This document shows, one piece after another, positions 35,478-46,500 of a DNA stretch of 64,000 nucleotides; position 1 is the stretch's first letter; every line of letters begins with the position of its first letter. The stretch spans positions 186,001 to 250,000 of the forward strand of contig NZ_AORV01000026.1 in assembly GCF_000350485.1 (NCBI RefSeq). The letters are read 5' to 3'. Both the position numbers and the translations under genes were made by a program. This stretch comes from Ruminiclostridium cellobioparum subsp. termitidis CT1112. GTDB taxonomy: Bacteria > Bacillota > Clostridia > Acetivibrionales > DSM-1351. Under the pieces are notes generated by a model. It searched no databases. It was not told the origin of the DNA and saw nothing but the letters and a program-made list of their open reading frames with translations.

Positions 35478-38400
35478 TTATCTCAATAGCTTTATCAGTT
35501 GACTAACGATCTGGTGCGGCTCACTGATGATATTGTTCCTGTCGACGGCTTCCTGGTTCAGGTGAATAACAATGCCGTACCCGTTATATTTATAAATCAC
35601 ATTCTGGAATCCTACTCCGTGTCCCTCATGCCCGCTCATACCGTTGACATGAAATATGCCCAACCCCATCTTTACATCATAATTCTCCGGATAGTGCATG
35701 GAGATATCAATGTAATCATGAATCAGCTTTTTGTCCTTCAACAGGCTTCCTTCTACGAATGCATCCAGCCATTTCAACAGCTCCCTAGCGTTTGAAATCA
35801 TTCCTCCTGCCGCCCAGCCCACGGTCAGGTATCTGTTAGTCAGGTCCCTTCTGGTATGTACAAGGCCAAGCTTGCTGCCTATCCTGACAAGGAATGAAAC
35901 CACAGTTTGTAATAGATTCCCCGAAGGCTTGTGTTCATTGGTATAGCAGTGGCTGAAATTGTCCAGGCTGTCGAGCCTGTTCACCAGCTTGGTGTGTGTA
36001 AGCCCCAGCGGATTGCATATTCTGGTCTGGATATTCTCTTCAAGACTTAACCCGGTTACTCTTTCAATGATCAACCCCAGCAGGATATACCCGGTACTGG
36101 AATATACCCATATCCTGTCCGTGGGTTCAGGATCGAAGTACATGGACAGGCCATAGTTCGCCATTTCTTCCTTCCGCCATACCTTTTTGCTGTTAAATGC
36201 CAGTTTCTTGATAAAAGCAGGATTTTTTATATAGTCTTTGATACCGCTTGTATGGTTCAACAGCCTTTTTACCGTGATCTTGCGGAAATTCTCCAGGGGA
36301 TACTTTTCCAGCAGCTCGGGGATATACTCCATGAGGGAAGCCTCAAGAGCTATCAGCCCTTCCTCCACCAATTGCAATACTATGGTTGATACGAAGGTTT
36401 TGGTTAAGCTTCCGATCTTAAAGTTAACGGTACTGCTCATATTGATTTTGTTGAAAATATCCGACTGTCCCTCGCTTGCAATATACGTATCTCCGTCCGG
36501 AGATTTTACACCGACAATGATCCCCGGAGCGTTATAGTTATCCATGAAATACTTCAGGTTGTTCTTAAAGCTGTCCTTCTCTATTTGCTCACTATTCATT
36601 CGGGCATATGCCTGCAGCTTTTCCTTGTAACTATGGATGAGACGATTTATAGTCTCTGGCTTGTATGCTTTTGAATTGTAGGTCAATAATATTTTCAATT
36701 CCTCATTGCTAATATAACTGTTAAGTTCCAGTTCAAAATGCCTTTCACTGTCATAGCTGGCACTACTTCCATACTCACTGTCTACAACTTCCAGCAAGCC
36801 CTTCCTGTTTTCCATATCCGTGACCCCAAGATAGTTGAACCCCACCTGAGGTGTGAGACTCCAGTCCATGTATTCCTTGTTTTCCTCATCTGTCAAATAC
36901 CGCAGAATGCTATATCCTACTCCGTTATTGGGAATGGAATTCCTCACCAGCATGGTCTTGTCCAGGCACTCTATCAGTCCACCGGATTCCGGCGCTTCCA
37001 AAACAATGGGATATATGGACGTAAACCAACCCACCGTCCTTTGAAGGCTTATGTTGTCAAACAGGTCTTCCCGGCCGTGTCCCTCAAAAATGACTGCATT
37101 TTCCCTGTTCCCGGTCCAATGGTATAAAGCGGAGGACAGACTTGATAACAGGATGTCTACGATACTTGCCTTATACTGATTGGAAATTTTCTTCAGCAGA
37201 ATTTCCGTCTCTTCTTTACCAAGAACAATCTTACAAGTTTTGCTATCCCTGACGGTATTGGTATCATGGGCAAAGTCAAAGGGAATGCTCTGGACAGCTT
37301 TCTTCTGGATGTCCTTCCAGTATCTCATTTCCTCCAAAAACTTCTTACTGTTGCTGTATTGGTGGATTCTCTCCGACCACTCTTTGATAGACGTAGTTTT
37401 ACGGGCAAACTTATAGGGCTGCTTGTTCAAAAATTGCCGATATAGGTTTTGGATATCATTGATTAATATCCCCCAGGAGACTGTGTCTACCGCCAGGTGA
37501 TGAATAAGAATGTAGACATAATCCCTTTCCTTTGTTTTAAATACGAGGGTATTCATCAACGGTCCAGTTTTAAAGTTCACCGACTCCTGCAGTTCGATGA
37601 TTTTCTTATTAACTGTTTCCTTATCCTTCACCATATCTTCGATACAGATGACCTGATAATTCAAGGGATAATTCGAATCCAGCACCTCCCCCACCATCTC
37701 ATCACCGTCAAGGGTATAGCGGACCCGTAATGCGTCATGGTACTTTTGAATTTCGGTCAAAATATCACGCAGTGCTTCTACATTCAGGCTTTCATTGCTC
37801 TTCAAAAGAATGGCCTGGTGAAAATGCTCCGGATGAATCTTATGGGAGTCAAAAAACCATTGTTGTATCGGTGTGATCTTGAACTTGCCAAATGTATCGC
37901 CCTGCACGGGTTTATTACCCATGGGCGCCATGATTTCAGCCAGTTTTTTGATGGTCCTGTACTTAAAAATATCCCCCATCTTTAATGTCATATTTTTATC
38001 ATTCAACAAATATAAAGCTTTTATCGCCTTGATAGAGTCGCCCCCTAGACTAAAGAAATCATCGTTGATGCCTATCCCGTCACGCTCAAAAATTTCATGC
38101 CAGATGCCTATGAGGAGTTCTTCATATTCATTGGTCGAGCCTTCATATTTTTCCTCGCTTACCGGTTCTCCCGACAATTGCATCAGAGGCCTTTTATCCG
38201 GCTTGCCACTCTGGTTTTTCGGTATTGACTTCAACTGCATATACCGGGACGGCACCATATACTCGGGAAGTTCTTTTAACAGGAACATCCTCAGCTCTGA
38301 AGGCGCTATTTCCTTATCCGCCACATAATAGCAGGAAATAAAGTACTGGTCGTTACTGTCCTTCTTCGCAAGCGCTACTGCCTCTTTGACGTTCTTATTC

Positions 38401-41400
38401 AACAGCATCTGTCTTTCAACTTCTTCCAGTTCTACCCTGTAGCCTCTGATTTTTACCTGATTGTCCACTCTTCCCAAAAACTCTATATTTCCATCTGGTA
38501 GCCATCTGGCTATGTCCCCGGTTCTATATATGAACTCTTCCTCATTCAACGGATTGGAAATGAATTTTTCCTTCGTCAGCTCCGGCATGTTTATATACCC
38601 CCGTGCCAATCCCACGCCGCCGACACACAATTCTCCGTTCACCCCCACAGGCTGTGGCTTTCCACTCCTGTCCATGATGTATATTTGCGTATTATATATG
38701 GGTTTTCCTATTGGAACCAACCGGGCGGAATAGTCAGCTCCATCGTCTATCCAGGCCGACGCACATACCGTCGTTTCCGTCGGGCCATAGGCGTTGACAT
38801 ACTTCACCTTCTTATTCCACTTACCGACCAAATCAAAGTTTGCTTCCGACCCTGCAGTGATTAAGAGCCTCATGGTCTTGATTTTCTCGACTCTTATATT
38901 GGAAGCATAGACAGGAGGTAAGGTAGCCACAGTTATTTTATTGGTATTCAAGAATTCTTCAAACCTGTTTAAATCATCAATGACACTCCGGGGAACAATA
39001 TACGAGCTGGCCCCGGTTTGTAGCGCCATGTTCAGCTCCCAGACCGCTGCATCGAAGGAACAGCTTGCAAACTGGATGATGCTGTCTTCTCCGCTTATCC
39101 CGTATTCCTTTTCGAAATAGACCTTTAAATTGGCGATTCCCTTATGCTCCACCATAACACCCTTGGGTTTTCCCGTAGAGCCCGAGGTATATATGACATA
39201 GGCCAGGTCATTCACCAAATTGATATTTTCCAGGTTTTCATTACTTCTGTCATATACGCCATCATCCAAAATATTTACAATTTCCTTACCCTTGATAAAC
39301 TCCTTCTTTATCTCCCCCTGAGTTAGGAGGATGCTTACCTTGCTGTCATCAAGGATATATTGAATGCGGTCTTCCGGATATTCCGGGTCGATGGGCAGAT
39401 ACGCGCTTCCCGCCTTTAGTATGGCCATGATCCCTATGACCATCTCTACAGAGCGGTTGATGAGGATACCCACAATGGTATTCCGGGTAACGCCCTTTTC
39501 CCGCAATACCCGCGCCAATTGATTGGACGCCTCATTCAGCTGTTTGTACGTAAGTATATTCTCCTCATAAACAACCGCAATATTGTCGGGTGTTTTTATA
39601 ACCTGATCCTCAAACAACTGGTGAATGCCCTTGTTTTCAGGGTAAGGGACCTTCGTATTGTTGAACTGGTAAACCAGCATATCCTTTTCCTCCCGTGAGA
39701 GGATACTGATATCCCCCAAGGGCAGGTCGGTGCTGTCTGAGATACAGTCCAAAAGATTATTAAAGCAGTTGACAAATCTTTCGATGGTTGTCCGCTTGAA
39801 CAGCTTTGTACAATACTCCAGGTCACACCTGATTTCATCCTTTTCTTCCGTCAGGTTCAGCACCAAATCGAATTTTGAAATATCATTTTTGTATAGGAAG
39901 CCTTGCAGTTTCAAGTCTCCAAACTCAAATTTAATTTCATCGATATTTTGAAGCACAAGCATGGTATCAAAGAGAGAATTCTTGCTGGCATCCCTTGTGA
40001 TCCCCAGCGCATCCACCAGTTCATCAAACTGGTAGTCTTGATTTTCAAAGGCCTTTAATGTGTTTTCCTTAACTTCCTTCAAGTAGGCCTTAAAGGTCTT
40101 CTCCGCCCTGGGATGATTCCTCATGGCAATGGTATTTACGAACATACCCACCATGTCCTGCAAATCGCTGTTGTTTCTTCCCGCAGACGGTGAACCAACG
40201 ATAATGTCTTCCTTGCCGGTGTATTTCGACAACAAGATTGTATATGCGGCAAGGAGTACCATGTATAATGTTGCGCCGCTTTCCTTCGCAATTTTTTTAA
40301 GTCTGCCTGTGGTCTGGCTGCTTATTTTGAATACCACCGTGTCCCCGTCGAAGCTCCGGATATTAGGCCTTTTGTAGTCCACAGGCATTTCCATCACCGG
40401 GATTTCACCCTTGAATACATCCAACCAGTACTTCTCCTGGGCCTTCATTTCGTCTGTTTGGGCAAACTTGTTCTGCCATGATACATAGTCTTTATATTGT
40501 ATGTCACTTGCGGCAAACTCCCCGTTTTTGTCATAATCGGCCAGTTGATTCAGCATAATTGCGATAGATGTACCATCCGCTATAATGTGGTGGATATCGA
40601 ACAGGAGGATATGCCGTTCTTCTTCCAATGATATCACTCCCGCCCTTAATAACGGGGCCTTTTTCAAATCAAAGGGCCTTGCAAATTCCTTCACCTTTTG
40701 ATTGATGTCTTTTTCTTCAGATATGGGTATCTCTTCTATCTGGAAGTCGATCTCATCAAAGGAATGAATTTTTTGTGTAATGGCACCATCAATCACATGA
40801 AAACTTGTCCTCAGTATTTCCTGCTTTTCAATTAGTTTTTTCAGTCCTTCGGCCAGCCTTGGCAAATCCAGCTTTCCTGTCACTTCCATGGCTTCTGTAA
40901 TATTATAGGTGTTGCTGTCCGGTTCCAGCTCCTGCACCAGGTAGATTCTCTTTTGCGCCGACGATACTTCGTAATATTCCTTTTCTTCTATCTTTTTAAT
41001 GCCTCTATACTCTTTTTTGTTGACTGAAGCCAGATATTCCGCCAGCTCCTTGATACTCTCAATGTTGAAAAACACATTCAGCGGAACTTCGGTATTCAGT
41101 TCCTTATGGATCCGGCCGACCACCTTGATAGCATTTAACGAATGCCCACCGATTTCAAAGAAGTTATCGTTGATGCCTACCCTGTCCCGGCCCAGGACAT
41201 CCTGCCATATATCCGCCAACTGCGCCTCAACTGCATTTCTGGGTACCTCGTATTCTAACGCTTTGCCTGTATCCTCTTCTATCTCCACCAGCTTCTTCTT
41301 ATCGATCTTGCCGTTGATGGTCAGGGGCATTTTTTCAACTCTTATGAAAGAGGATGGGATCATAAAACCGGGCAAGGATTTTTTCAATTCATCCCTGATG

Positions 41401-43517
41401 AATCCCTCACTGTACTCGTTCTCCGCCACATAATAGGCGCACAGATATTTGTTGTCTTCCCGTACCTTGACCAGCACCATTGCTTCCCTGATCCCATCAA
41501 TGGCCAGCAGGGCGCTTTCAATCTCGCCCAACTCTATTCTGAAGCCCCTTATCTTGACCTGCTGGTCAATTCTATCGATAAATTCTATGTCTCCATCCGG
41601 CAGCCACTTAACCAAATCCCCGGTCCGGTACATGATACTGCCGGCTTCAAAGGGATTTTTTACAAACTTTTCTTCTGTCAAATCTTTTCTGTTCAAGTAG
41701 CCTACCGCCAGGCCATCTCCTGCAATGCACAGCTCTCCCTGTACACCGACAGGCTGCAGCTTATTATTTTCACCCACGACATACAGCTTTGTATTGGATA
41801 ACGGCTTCCCTATGGGAACCGTCAAATCCTCTTCCCTGATATGGTCCACGGGATAATAGGTGGCATAAACCGTACTTTCAGTAGGGCCGTAAACATGGAT
41901 AATCTTCCCGGAACCCAGGGCCTCCAGCGCCTTTTTGGTATGCCGAAGGGATACCCGCTCTCCCCCGAATAATACCTTCCGGATGTTTTGCAGGGATTTT
42001 ATACTGATATCCACCAAAGAATTGAACAACGCCGTCGTTGTGAAAAATACGCTTATTTTTTCTTTCTCGATGAGAGCCCCCAGCTTCTCTATATCCAAAA
42101 TGCTTTCCTTTTCCGGTATCACGAGAGCGGCTCCGTTGAGTAAGGTGCCGCAAATATCAAAAACCGACCCGTCGAATACATAGCTTGACAGCCCCAATAG
42201 GACATCATTTTTGTCTATATGGATGTAATTGGTGTTCTTTACCACCCTAGTTACACTGTATTGCTTTATCAACGTCCCTTTGGGTTTCCCGGTTGATCCC
42301 GAGGTATAAATGATATAAGCCAGTTCTCCACCTTTAAAGGCTGTATGGAGGTTCCCAGGCTTGGATTGGGGCAATCCCGGTTCGTCAAAATCGATTACTT
42401 CACAGTTTAAATTAACCTTGTTTAACAGCTTGCCCTGTCCCAATAATATTTTTAGATTTGAATCCTCCAGTATGTAGTTGATCCTATCCTCCGGATATTC
42501 GTGATCGATGGGCACATAGGCACCCCCGGCCTTTAATATGGCCATGATCCCCACAATCATCTCAAAGGATCGTTCCACCATCAACCCAACGACATCGCCA
42601 AGCTTTACATTTCTTTCCTTCAGCAAAGCGGCGACTGTATTAGCCCGCTCATTCATCTCCCGGTACGTCAGCTTCTCGCCTCTGAAAATCAGAGCTGTAT
42701 GGTCCGGAGTTTTTTCCACCTGCATTTCGAACAGCTCACTGATGGATTTGTCTTTCGGGTATTCGGTATCGGTATTGTTAAAATCAACGAGCAGCCTGTC
42801 CATTTCCTCTTTACTTATAATATCAACTTCTTCCACCTTCACATTTAAGTCTTCAATCACATGCTGCAGTATGTTTATAAAAATATTTTTCAGGATATCC
42901 ACCTGGGCATCCTCTATATCATCCGCCCCTTTAAATGTCAAATCGATAGAATCCTTGTTGTTTTTAACAATCAAGGTGATATCGTTATTGGATAAATGCA
43001 GGATATCTTCTATTTGAAGATTACTGTGCAGGTTTTCCATGACACAATACACATTAATTTTTTCATAGGTGTTATTAGCGGTGTACATCTGCTCCAGGGG
43101 GTAAAACTCGTACTTATACTCACTTAAAAGGGCATCCTTTTCATTTACAAGGACTTCTTTAAAGCTTTTCCCTTTATGCGGGATGTTGGGCGACAGCAAA
43201 AACTTGTTATTGGCAGGGATGCTTTTGTCTTTGATATACTGGGGAATACCGATTGCAAACTGCACTCCGGAAAACATCCTGGACAGGGCTATCTTGTATA
43301 CAGCCAACATAAAGACATACACCATGATGCTGTTATCTTTAGTTATCTCTTTAATCCTGCCGGAAGCCTTTCCGTCCAGGTCTGCTTTTATGGCCTTTCT
43401 ATTATTTTCATGGTCTTTCGGCCCTTTTGCAAAAACAATATTCTCGTACTCGTTTCCTATGATTTGATCCCAATGATTTTTAGATAGATTAATCAACTCA
43501 AAATCTTTATTCTCCAT
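35478..43517 (-). CDS. NRPS: half-C-A-PCP-C-A-PCP-E with fused PBP-like release domain
   Basis: 2679 residues. Domains by eye: C-terminal half of a C domain without HHxxxDG (1-245); A1 (about 258-750); PCP1 (Ser793); C (about 845-1280, HHIIADG at 976-982); A2 (about 1300-1780); PCP2 (Ser1828, LGGDSIKA); E (about 1876-2310, HHLAVDTVSW at 2006 and EGHGRE at 2145); and a beta-lactamase/PBP-like domain (2315-2679) with SxxK at Ser2370-Lys2373, Tyr2482 in VYSSTGY and HEGHG at 2630. By-eye specificity residues are DGFALGVVY for A1, close to Ile-type codes, and DAWVIAAVC for A2, close to the GrsA Phe code. The E domain makes the last residue D. There is no conventional thioesterase. The start follows the previous gene by 39 bases. 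Confidence 0.93.
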   Translation of the reverse strand: MENKDFELINLSKNHWDQIIGNEYENIVFAKGPKDHENNRKAIKADLDGKASGRIKEITKDNSIMVYVFMLAVYKIALSRMFSGVQFAIGIPQYIKDKSIPANNKFLLSPNIPHKGKSFKEVLVNEKDALLSEYKYEFYPLEQMYTANNTYEKINVYCVMENLHSNLQIEDILHLSNNDITLIVKNNKDSIDLTFKGADDIEDAQVDILKNIFINILQHVIEDLNVKVEEVDIISKEEMDRLLVDFNNTDTEYPKDKSISELFEMQVEKTPDHTALIFRGEKLTYREMNERANTVAALLKERNVKLGDVVGLMVERSFEMIVGIMAILKAGGAYVPIDHEYPEDRINYILEDSNLKILLGQGKLLNKVNLNCEVIDFDEPGLPQSKPGNLHTAFKGGELAYIIYTSGSTGKPKGTLIKQYSVTRVVKNTNYIHIDKNDVLLGLSSYVFDGSVFDICGTLLNGAALVIPEKESILDIEKLGALIEKEKISVFFTTTALFNSLVDISIKSLQNIRKVLFGGERVSLRHTKKALEALGSGKIIHVYGPTESTVYATYYPVDHIREEDLTVPIGKPLSNTKLYVVGENNKLQPVGVQGELCIAGDGLAVGYLNRKDLTEEKFVKNPFEAGSIMYRTGDLVKWLPDGDIEFIDRIDQQVKIRGFRIELGEIESALLAIDGIREAMVLVKVREDNKYLCAYYVAENEYSEGFIRDELKKSLPGFMIPSSFIRVEKMPLTINGKIDKKKLVEIEEDTGKALEYEVPRNAVEAQLADIWQDVLGRDRVGINDNFFEIGGHSLNAIKVVGRIHKELNTEVPLNVFFNIESIKELAEYLASVNKKEYRGIKKIEEKEYYEVSSAQKRIYLVQELEPDSNTYNITEAMEVTGKLDLPRLAEGLKKLIEKQEILRTSFHVIDGAITQKIHSFDEIDFQIEEIPISEEKDINQKVKEFARPFDLKKAPLLRAGVISLEEERHILLFDIHHIIADGTSIAIMLNQLADYDKNGEFAASDIQYKDYVSWQNKFAQTDEMKAQEKYWLDVFKGEIPVMEMPVDYKRPNIRSFDGDTVVFKISSQTTGRLKKIAKESGATLYMVLLAAYTILLSKYTGKEDIIVGSPSAGRNNSDLQDMVGMFVNTIAMRNHPRAEKTFKAYLKEVKENTLKAFENQDYQFDELVDALGITRDASKNSLFDTMLVLQNIDEIKFEFGDLKLQGFLYKNDISKFDLVLNLTEEKDEIRCDLEYCTKLFKRTTIERFVNCFNNLLDCISDSTDLPLGDISILSREEKDMLVYQFNNTKVPYPENKGIHQLFEDQVIKTPDNIAVVYEENILTYKQLNEASNQLARVLREKGVTRNTIVGILINRSVEMVIGIMAILKAGSAYLPIDPEYPEDRIQYILDDSKVSILLTQGEIKKEFIKGKEIVNILDDGVYDRSNENLENINLVNDLAYVIYTSGSTGKPKGVMVEHKGIANLKVYFEKEYGISGEDSIIQFASCSFDAAVWELNMALQTGASSYIVPRSVIDDLNRFEEFLNTNKITVATLPPVYASNIRVEKIKTMRLLITAGSEANFDLVGKWNKKVKYVNAYGPTETTVCASAWIDDGADYSARLVPIGKPIYNTQIYIMDRSGKPQPVGVNGELCVGGVGLARGYINMPELTKEKFISNPLNEEEFIYRTGDIARWLPDGNIEFLGRVDNQVKIRGYRVELEEVERQMLLNKNVKEAVALAKKDSNDQYFISCYYVADKEIAPSELRMFLLKELPEYMVPSRYMQLKSIPKNQSGKPDKRPLMQLSGEPVSEEKYEGSTNEYEELLIGIWHEIFERDGIGINDDFFSLGGDSIKAIKALYLLNDKNMTLKMGDIFKYRTIKKLAEIMAPMGNKPVQGDTFGKFKITPIQQWFFDSHKIHPEHFHQAILLKSNESLNVEALRDILTEIQKYHDALRVRYTLDGDEMVGEVLDSNYPLNYQVICIEDMVKDKETVNKKIIELQESVNFKTGPLMNTLVFKTKERDYVYILIHHLAVDTVSWGILINDIQNLYRQFLNKQPYKFARKTTSIKEWSERIHQYSNSKKFLEEMRYWKDIQKKAVQSIPFDFAHDTNTVRDSKTCKIVLGKEETEILLKKISNQYKASIVDILLSSLSSALYHWTGNRENAVIFEGHGREDLFDNISLQRTVGWFTSIYPIVLEAPESGGLIECLDKTMLVRNSIPNNGVGYSILRYLTDEENKEYMDWSLTPQVGFNYLGVTDMENRKGLLEVVDSEYGSSASYDSERHFELELNSYISNEELKILLTYNSKAYKPETINRLIHSYKEKLQAYARMNSEQIEKDSFKNNLKYFMDNYNAPGIIVGVKSPDGDTYIASEGQSDIFNKINMSSTVNFKIGSLTKTFVSTIVLQLVEEGLIALEASLMEYIPELLEKYPLENFRKITVKRLLNHTSGIKDYIKNPAFIKKLAFNSKKVWRKEEMANYGLSMYFDPEPTDRIWVYSSTGYILLGLIIERVTGLSLEENIQTRICNPLGLTHTKLVNRLDSLDNFSHCYTNEHKPSGNLLQTVVSFLVRIGSKLGLVHTRRDLTNRYLTVGWAAGGMISNARELLKWLDAFVEGSLLKDKKLIHDYIDISMHYPENYDVKMGLGIFHVNGMSGHEGHGVGFQNVIYKYNGYGIVIHLNQEAVDRNNIISEPHQIVSQLIKLLR

Positions 43518-43556
43518 ATAAATCTCGCCTTCTCCAAATTTTCTATCAGTACACTG

Positions 43557-46500
43557 TTAAAAAGTAAACTCCAAATCTTCTTTGTTTAAGTCGTTCAAAT
43601 CTGAGTTCCGATAAAAGTTCGCCAGCTCATCCTTTGTAATCAGGTTGATATTTTCAATAGTGATACCTGTATCACCTGATGTTAAAGTGATGATGTACCG
43701 GTAGTATTCAATGATTTTTTCTATGGTTTCCCGTTTATACAGGGAGGTTGCATAGCTCACATTCACGGTTAATCCTTCATCCCTTTCCCAGCACTCTATG
43801 GTCAAATTGAACTTTTCTGTCTTTTCGGCGAAGGGATAGGAACGGACAGTTAATGTCCCCATTTCAATTTGTTCCTCGGTTACATTTTGAACCGCAAACA
43901 TAACATCAAATAATGGGTTTTTACTTATATCACTATTGGCAGCTACCTTTTGAACCAATTCTTCAAACTGGTACTCCTGGTTGTCAAAGGCAAGCAGGGT
44001 CTTTTCTTTTACAGCCTCCAGGTATTCTTCGAAGCTCAGTTCCTTATTTACATTGCTTCTTATGGCCAGTGTATTCACAAACATCCCGATGACATTTTCC
44101 AGATCTCTGTGGGTCCTTCCGGCAATGGGTGTCCCCACGACGATGTCTTCCTCCTGGCAATACTTCGACAATAAAATATTCAATTCAGCCAGCAGAATCA
44201 TATACAATGTGGCACTGATTTTCTGTCCAATCTTTTTCAGCTTCTCCGTAATCTCCCTGTCCAGTTTGAAGGTTACCGTGTCTCCCCTGAAATCCCGTTT
44301 GGCGGGACTTGGATAATCGGTAGGCAGCTTGGCTTTGGGCAGCTTACCACTGAACTCCTTGAGCCAGAAATCCTCTTGTTTTTTGATCTCAATGCTCTCC
44401 AGCTTTTTTAACTGCCAGGAGGAATAATCCTTATACTGGACTTTGAGATCCTCCAACTCCCTGTCAGTGTATAATGCGCTGAATTCTTTGGTCAGTATAG
44501 ACACCGAAATACCATCTGCAATAATGTGATGGATGTCGAATACGATGATATTTCTCCGGTCTTCCAACTTTATTACACCTACCCGCATTAACGGTGCAGT
44601 TTCTAAGTCAAAGAGCCGGATGAAGCCTTCTATTTTTTGCGGGACTTCCTGCTCATTGTTTACTATGATGGTTTCAACACTGGAATCTACTTCTTCAGCT
44701 TCATGAACTCTTTGTACGATCTCCTGGTCGGCAATGTCAAAGCTTGTCCTTAAGGACTCGTGCCGCTCTATGAGCTGCTTCATCGTCTTTTCCAGCTTGT
44801 TTACGTCCAATTCGCCTAAAACCTCTATGGCTTTTGACATATTGTAGGCAGTTCCGTTCTCCTTTTGCTGCGACGTATACATCCGTTTCTGTGCAGCTGA
44901 AACGGGGTAGTATTCTCTTTTCTCTATCTTTTCTATTTCCCGGTAGGCTACTTTATCATTTTCCTGGATATATGCACCCAGTACTTTGATGGTTTCAGCC
45001 CTGAACAAATCCTTAATGGATACACGGACATTCAGTGCCTTATGAATTCTGCCGGTTAATATGGCTGCATTTAAGGAATGGCCCCCTATTTCAAAGAAGT
45101 TGTCGTTAATGCCCACCTTATCCAGGCCAAGGATGTCCTTCCATATCTCGACCAGCTTTTCCTCCATGGTGTTTCTGGGGAGCTCATATTCTACTGCCGT
45201 GCTGATGTCCCCGCCTATCTCCATAAGCTTCTTTTTATCAATCTTGCCGTTGATATTCAGGGGCATTTTCTCCACTCTTATAAAGTAGGACGGGATCATA
45301 AAACCGGGTAAGAATTTCTTTAATTTTTCCTTTATGAATTCCACGCTATATTCATTGTCCGTCACATAACAGGCGCATAAATACTTGTTTCCTTCCCTTT
45401 CCTTTACCAATACGGTAGCTTCGCTGATGCCGCTGATTGTTAGCAAGGCACTTTCGATCTCACCAAGTTCTATCCTGAATCCTCTTATTTTGACCTGCTG
45501 ATCGATTCTATCGATAAATTCGATATTCCCATCCGGCAGCCACTTGACTAAATCTCCGGTCCGGTACATGATACTGCCCGTTTCGAAGGGATTGTTTACA
45601 AACTTTTCTTCGTTCAGGTCTTTTCTATTTAAGTACCCTACGGCCAGTCCATCTCCTGCTATGCACAATTCACCCGGTAGACCAATGGGCTGTAATTGAT
45701 TGTTTTTACCTACTACATACAGTTCTGTATTGGATATGGGTTTTCCGATAGGAATGGTTACATCCCTTTCGTCGATATGATCCACCGGATAGTATGTTGC
45801 AAAAACCGTACACTCTGTTGGCCCGTATACGTGTATGATTTTACCGGGGCCCAAAATCTCCAGTGCTTTTTTGACATGCTTGAAGGATACCCGCTCTCCG
45901 CCGAATATTACTTTCCGGATATTTTGCAAGGATTTTATACTGATATCCACTAATGAGTTGAACAACGCGGTCGTTGTGAAAAATATGCTTATTTTTTCCT
46001 TCTCAATCAAAGACCCCAGTTTCTCAACCTCTAAAATACTGTACTTATCCGGTATCACAAGGGTCGCTCCATTGAGCAGGGCACCGTAGATATCAAAAAC
46101 GGATCCGTCAAATAAATAGCTTGATAGCTGCAGCAGAACATCGGTTTCAGCAATATCGATATAGTTGGTTGCCCTGACAACCCTGGTTACGCTGTAATGA
46201 CTTATCAATGTCCCCTTCGGTTTACCTGTTGAGCCAGAGGTGTAAATAATATAGGCAAGATTTTCCGAACTGCCGGCTTTGTCTACGTCATCACAGTTTC
46301 CTTTATATAAGCTTGCATCGTCAATGGCTATGGTTCTTATTTCACATGTTACTCTTCCGGCCAGGCTGCTCTGGATCAACATTATCCTGGCACCGCTGTC
46401 TTCCAGCATATACTTTATTCTGTCCGCAGGATATTCAAGGTCGATAGGCAGGTAAGCCCCTCCTGCCTTCAATATACCCATGATGCCTACAATCATCTCA

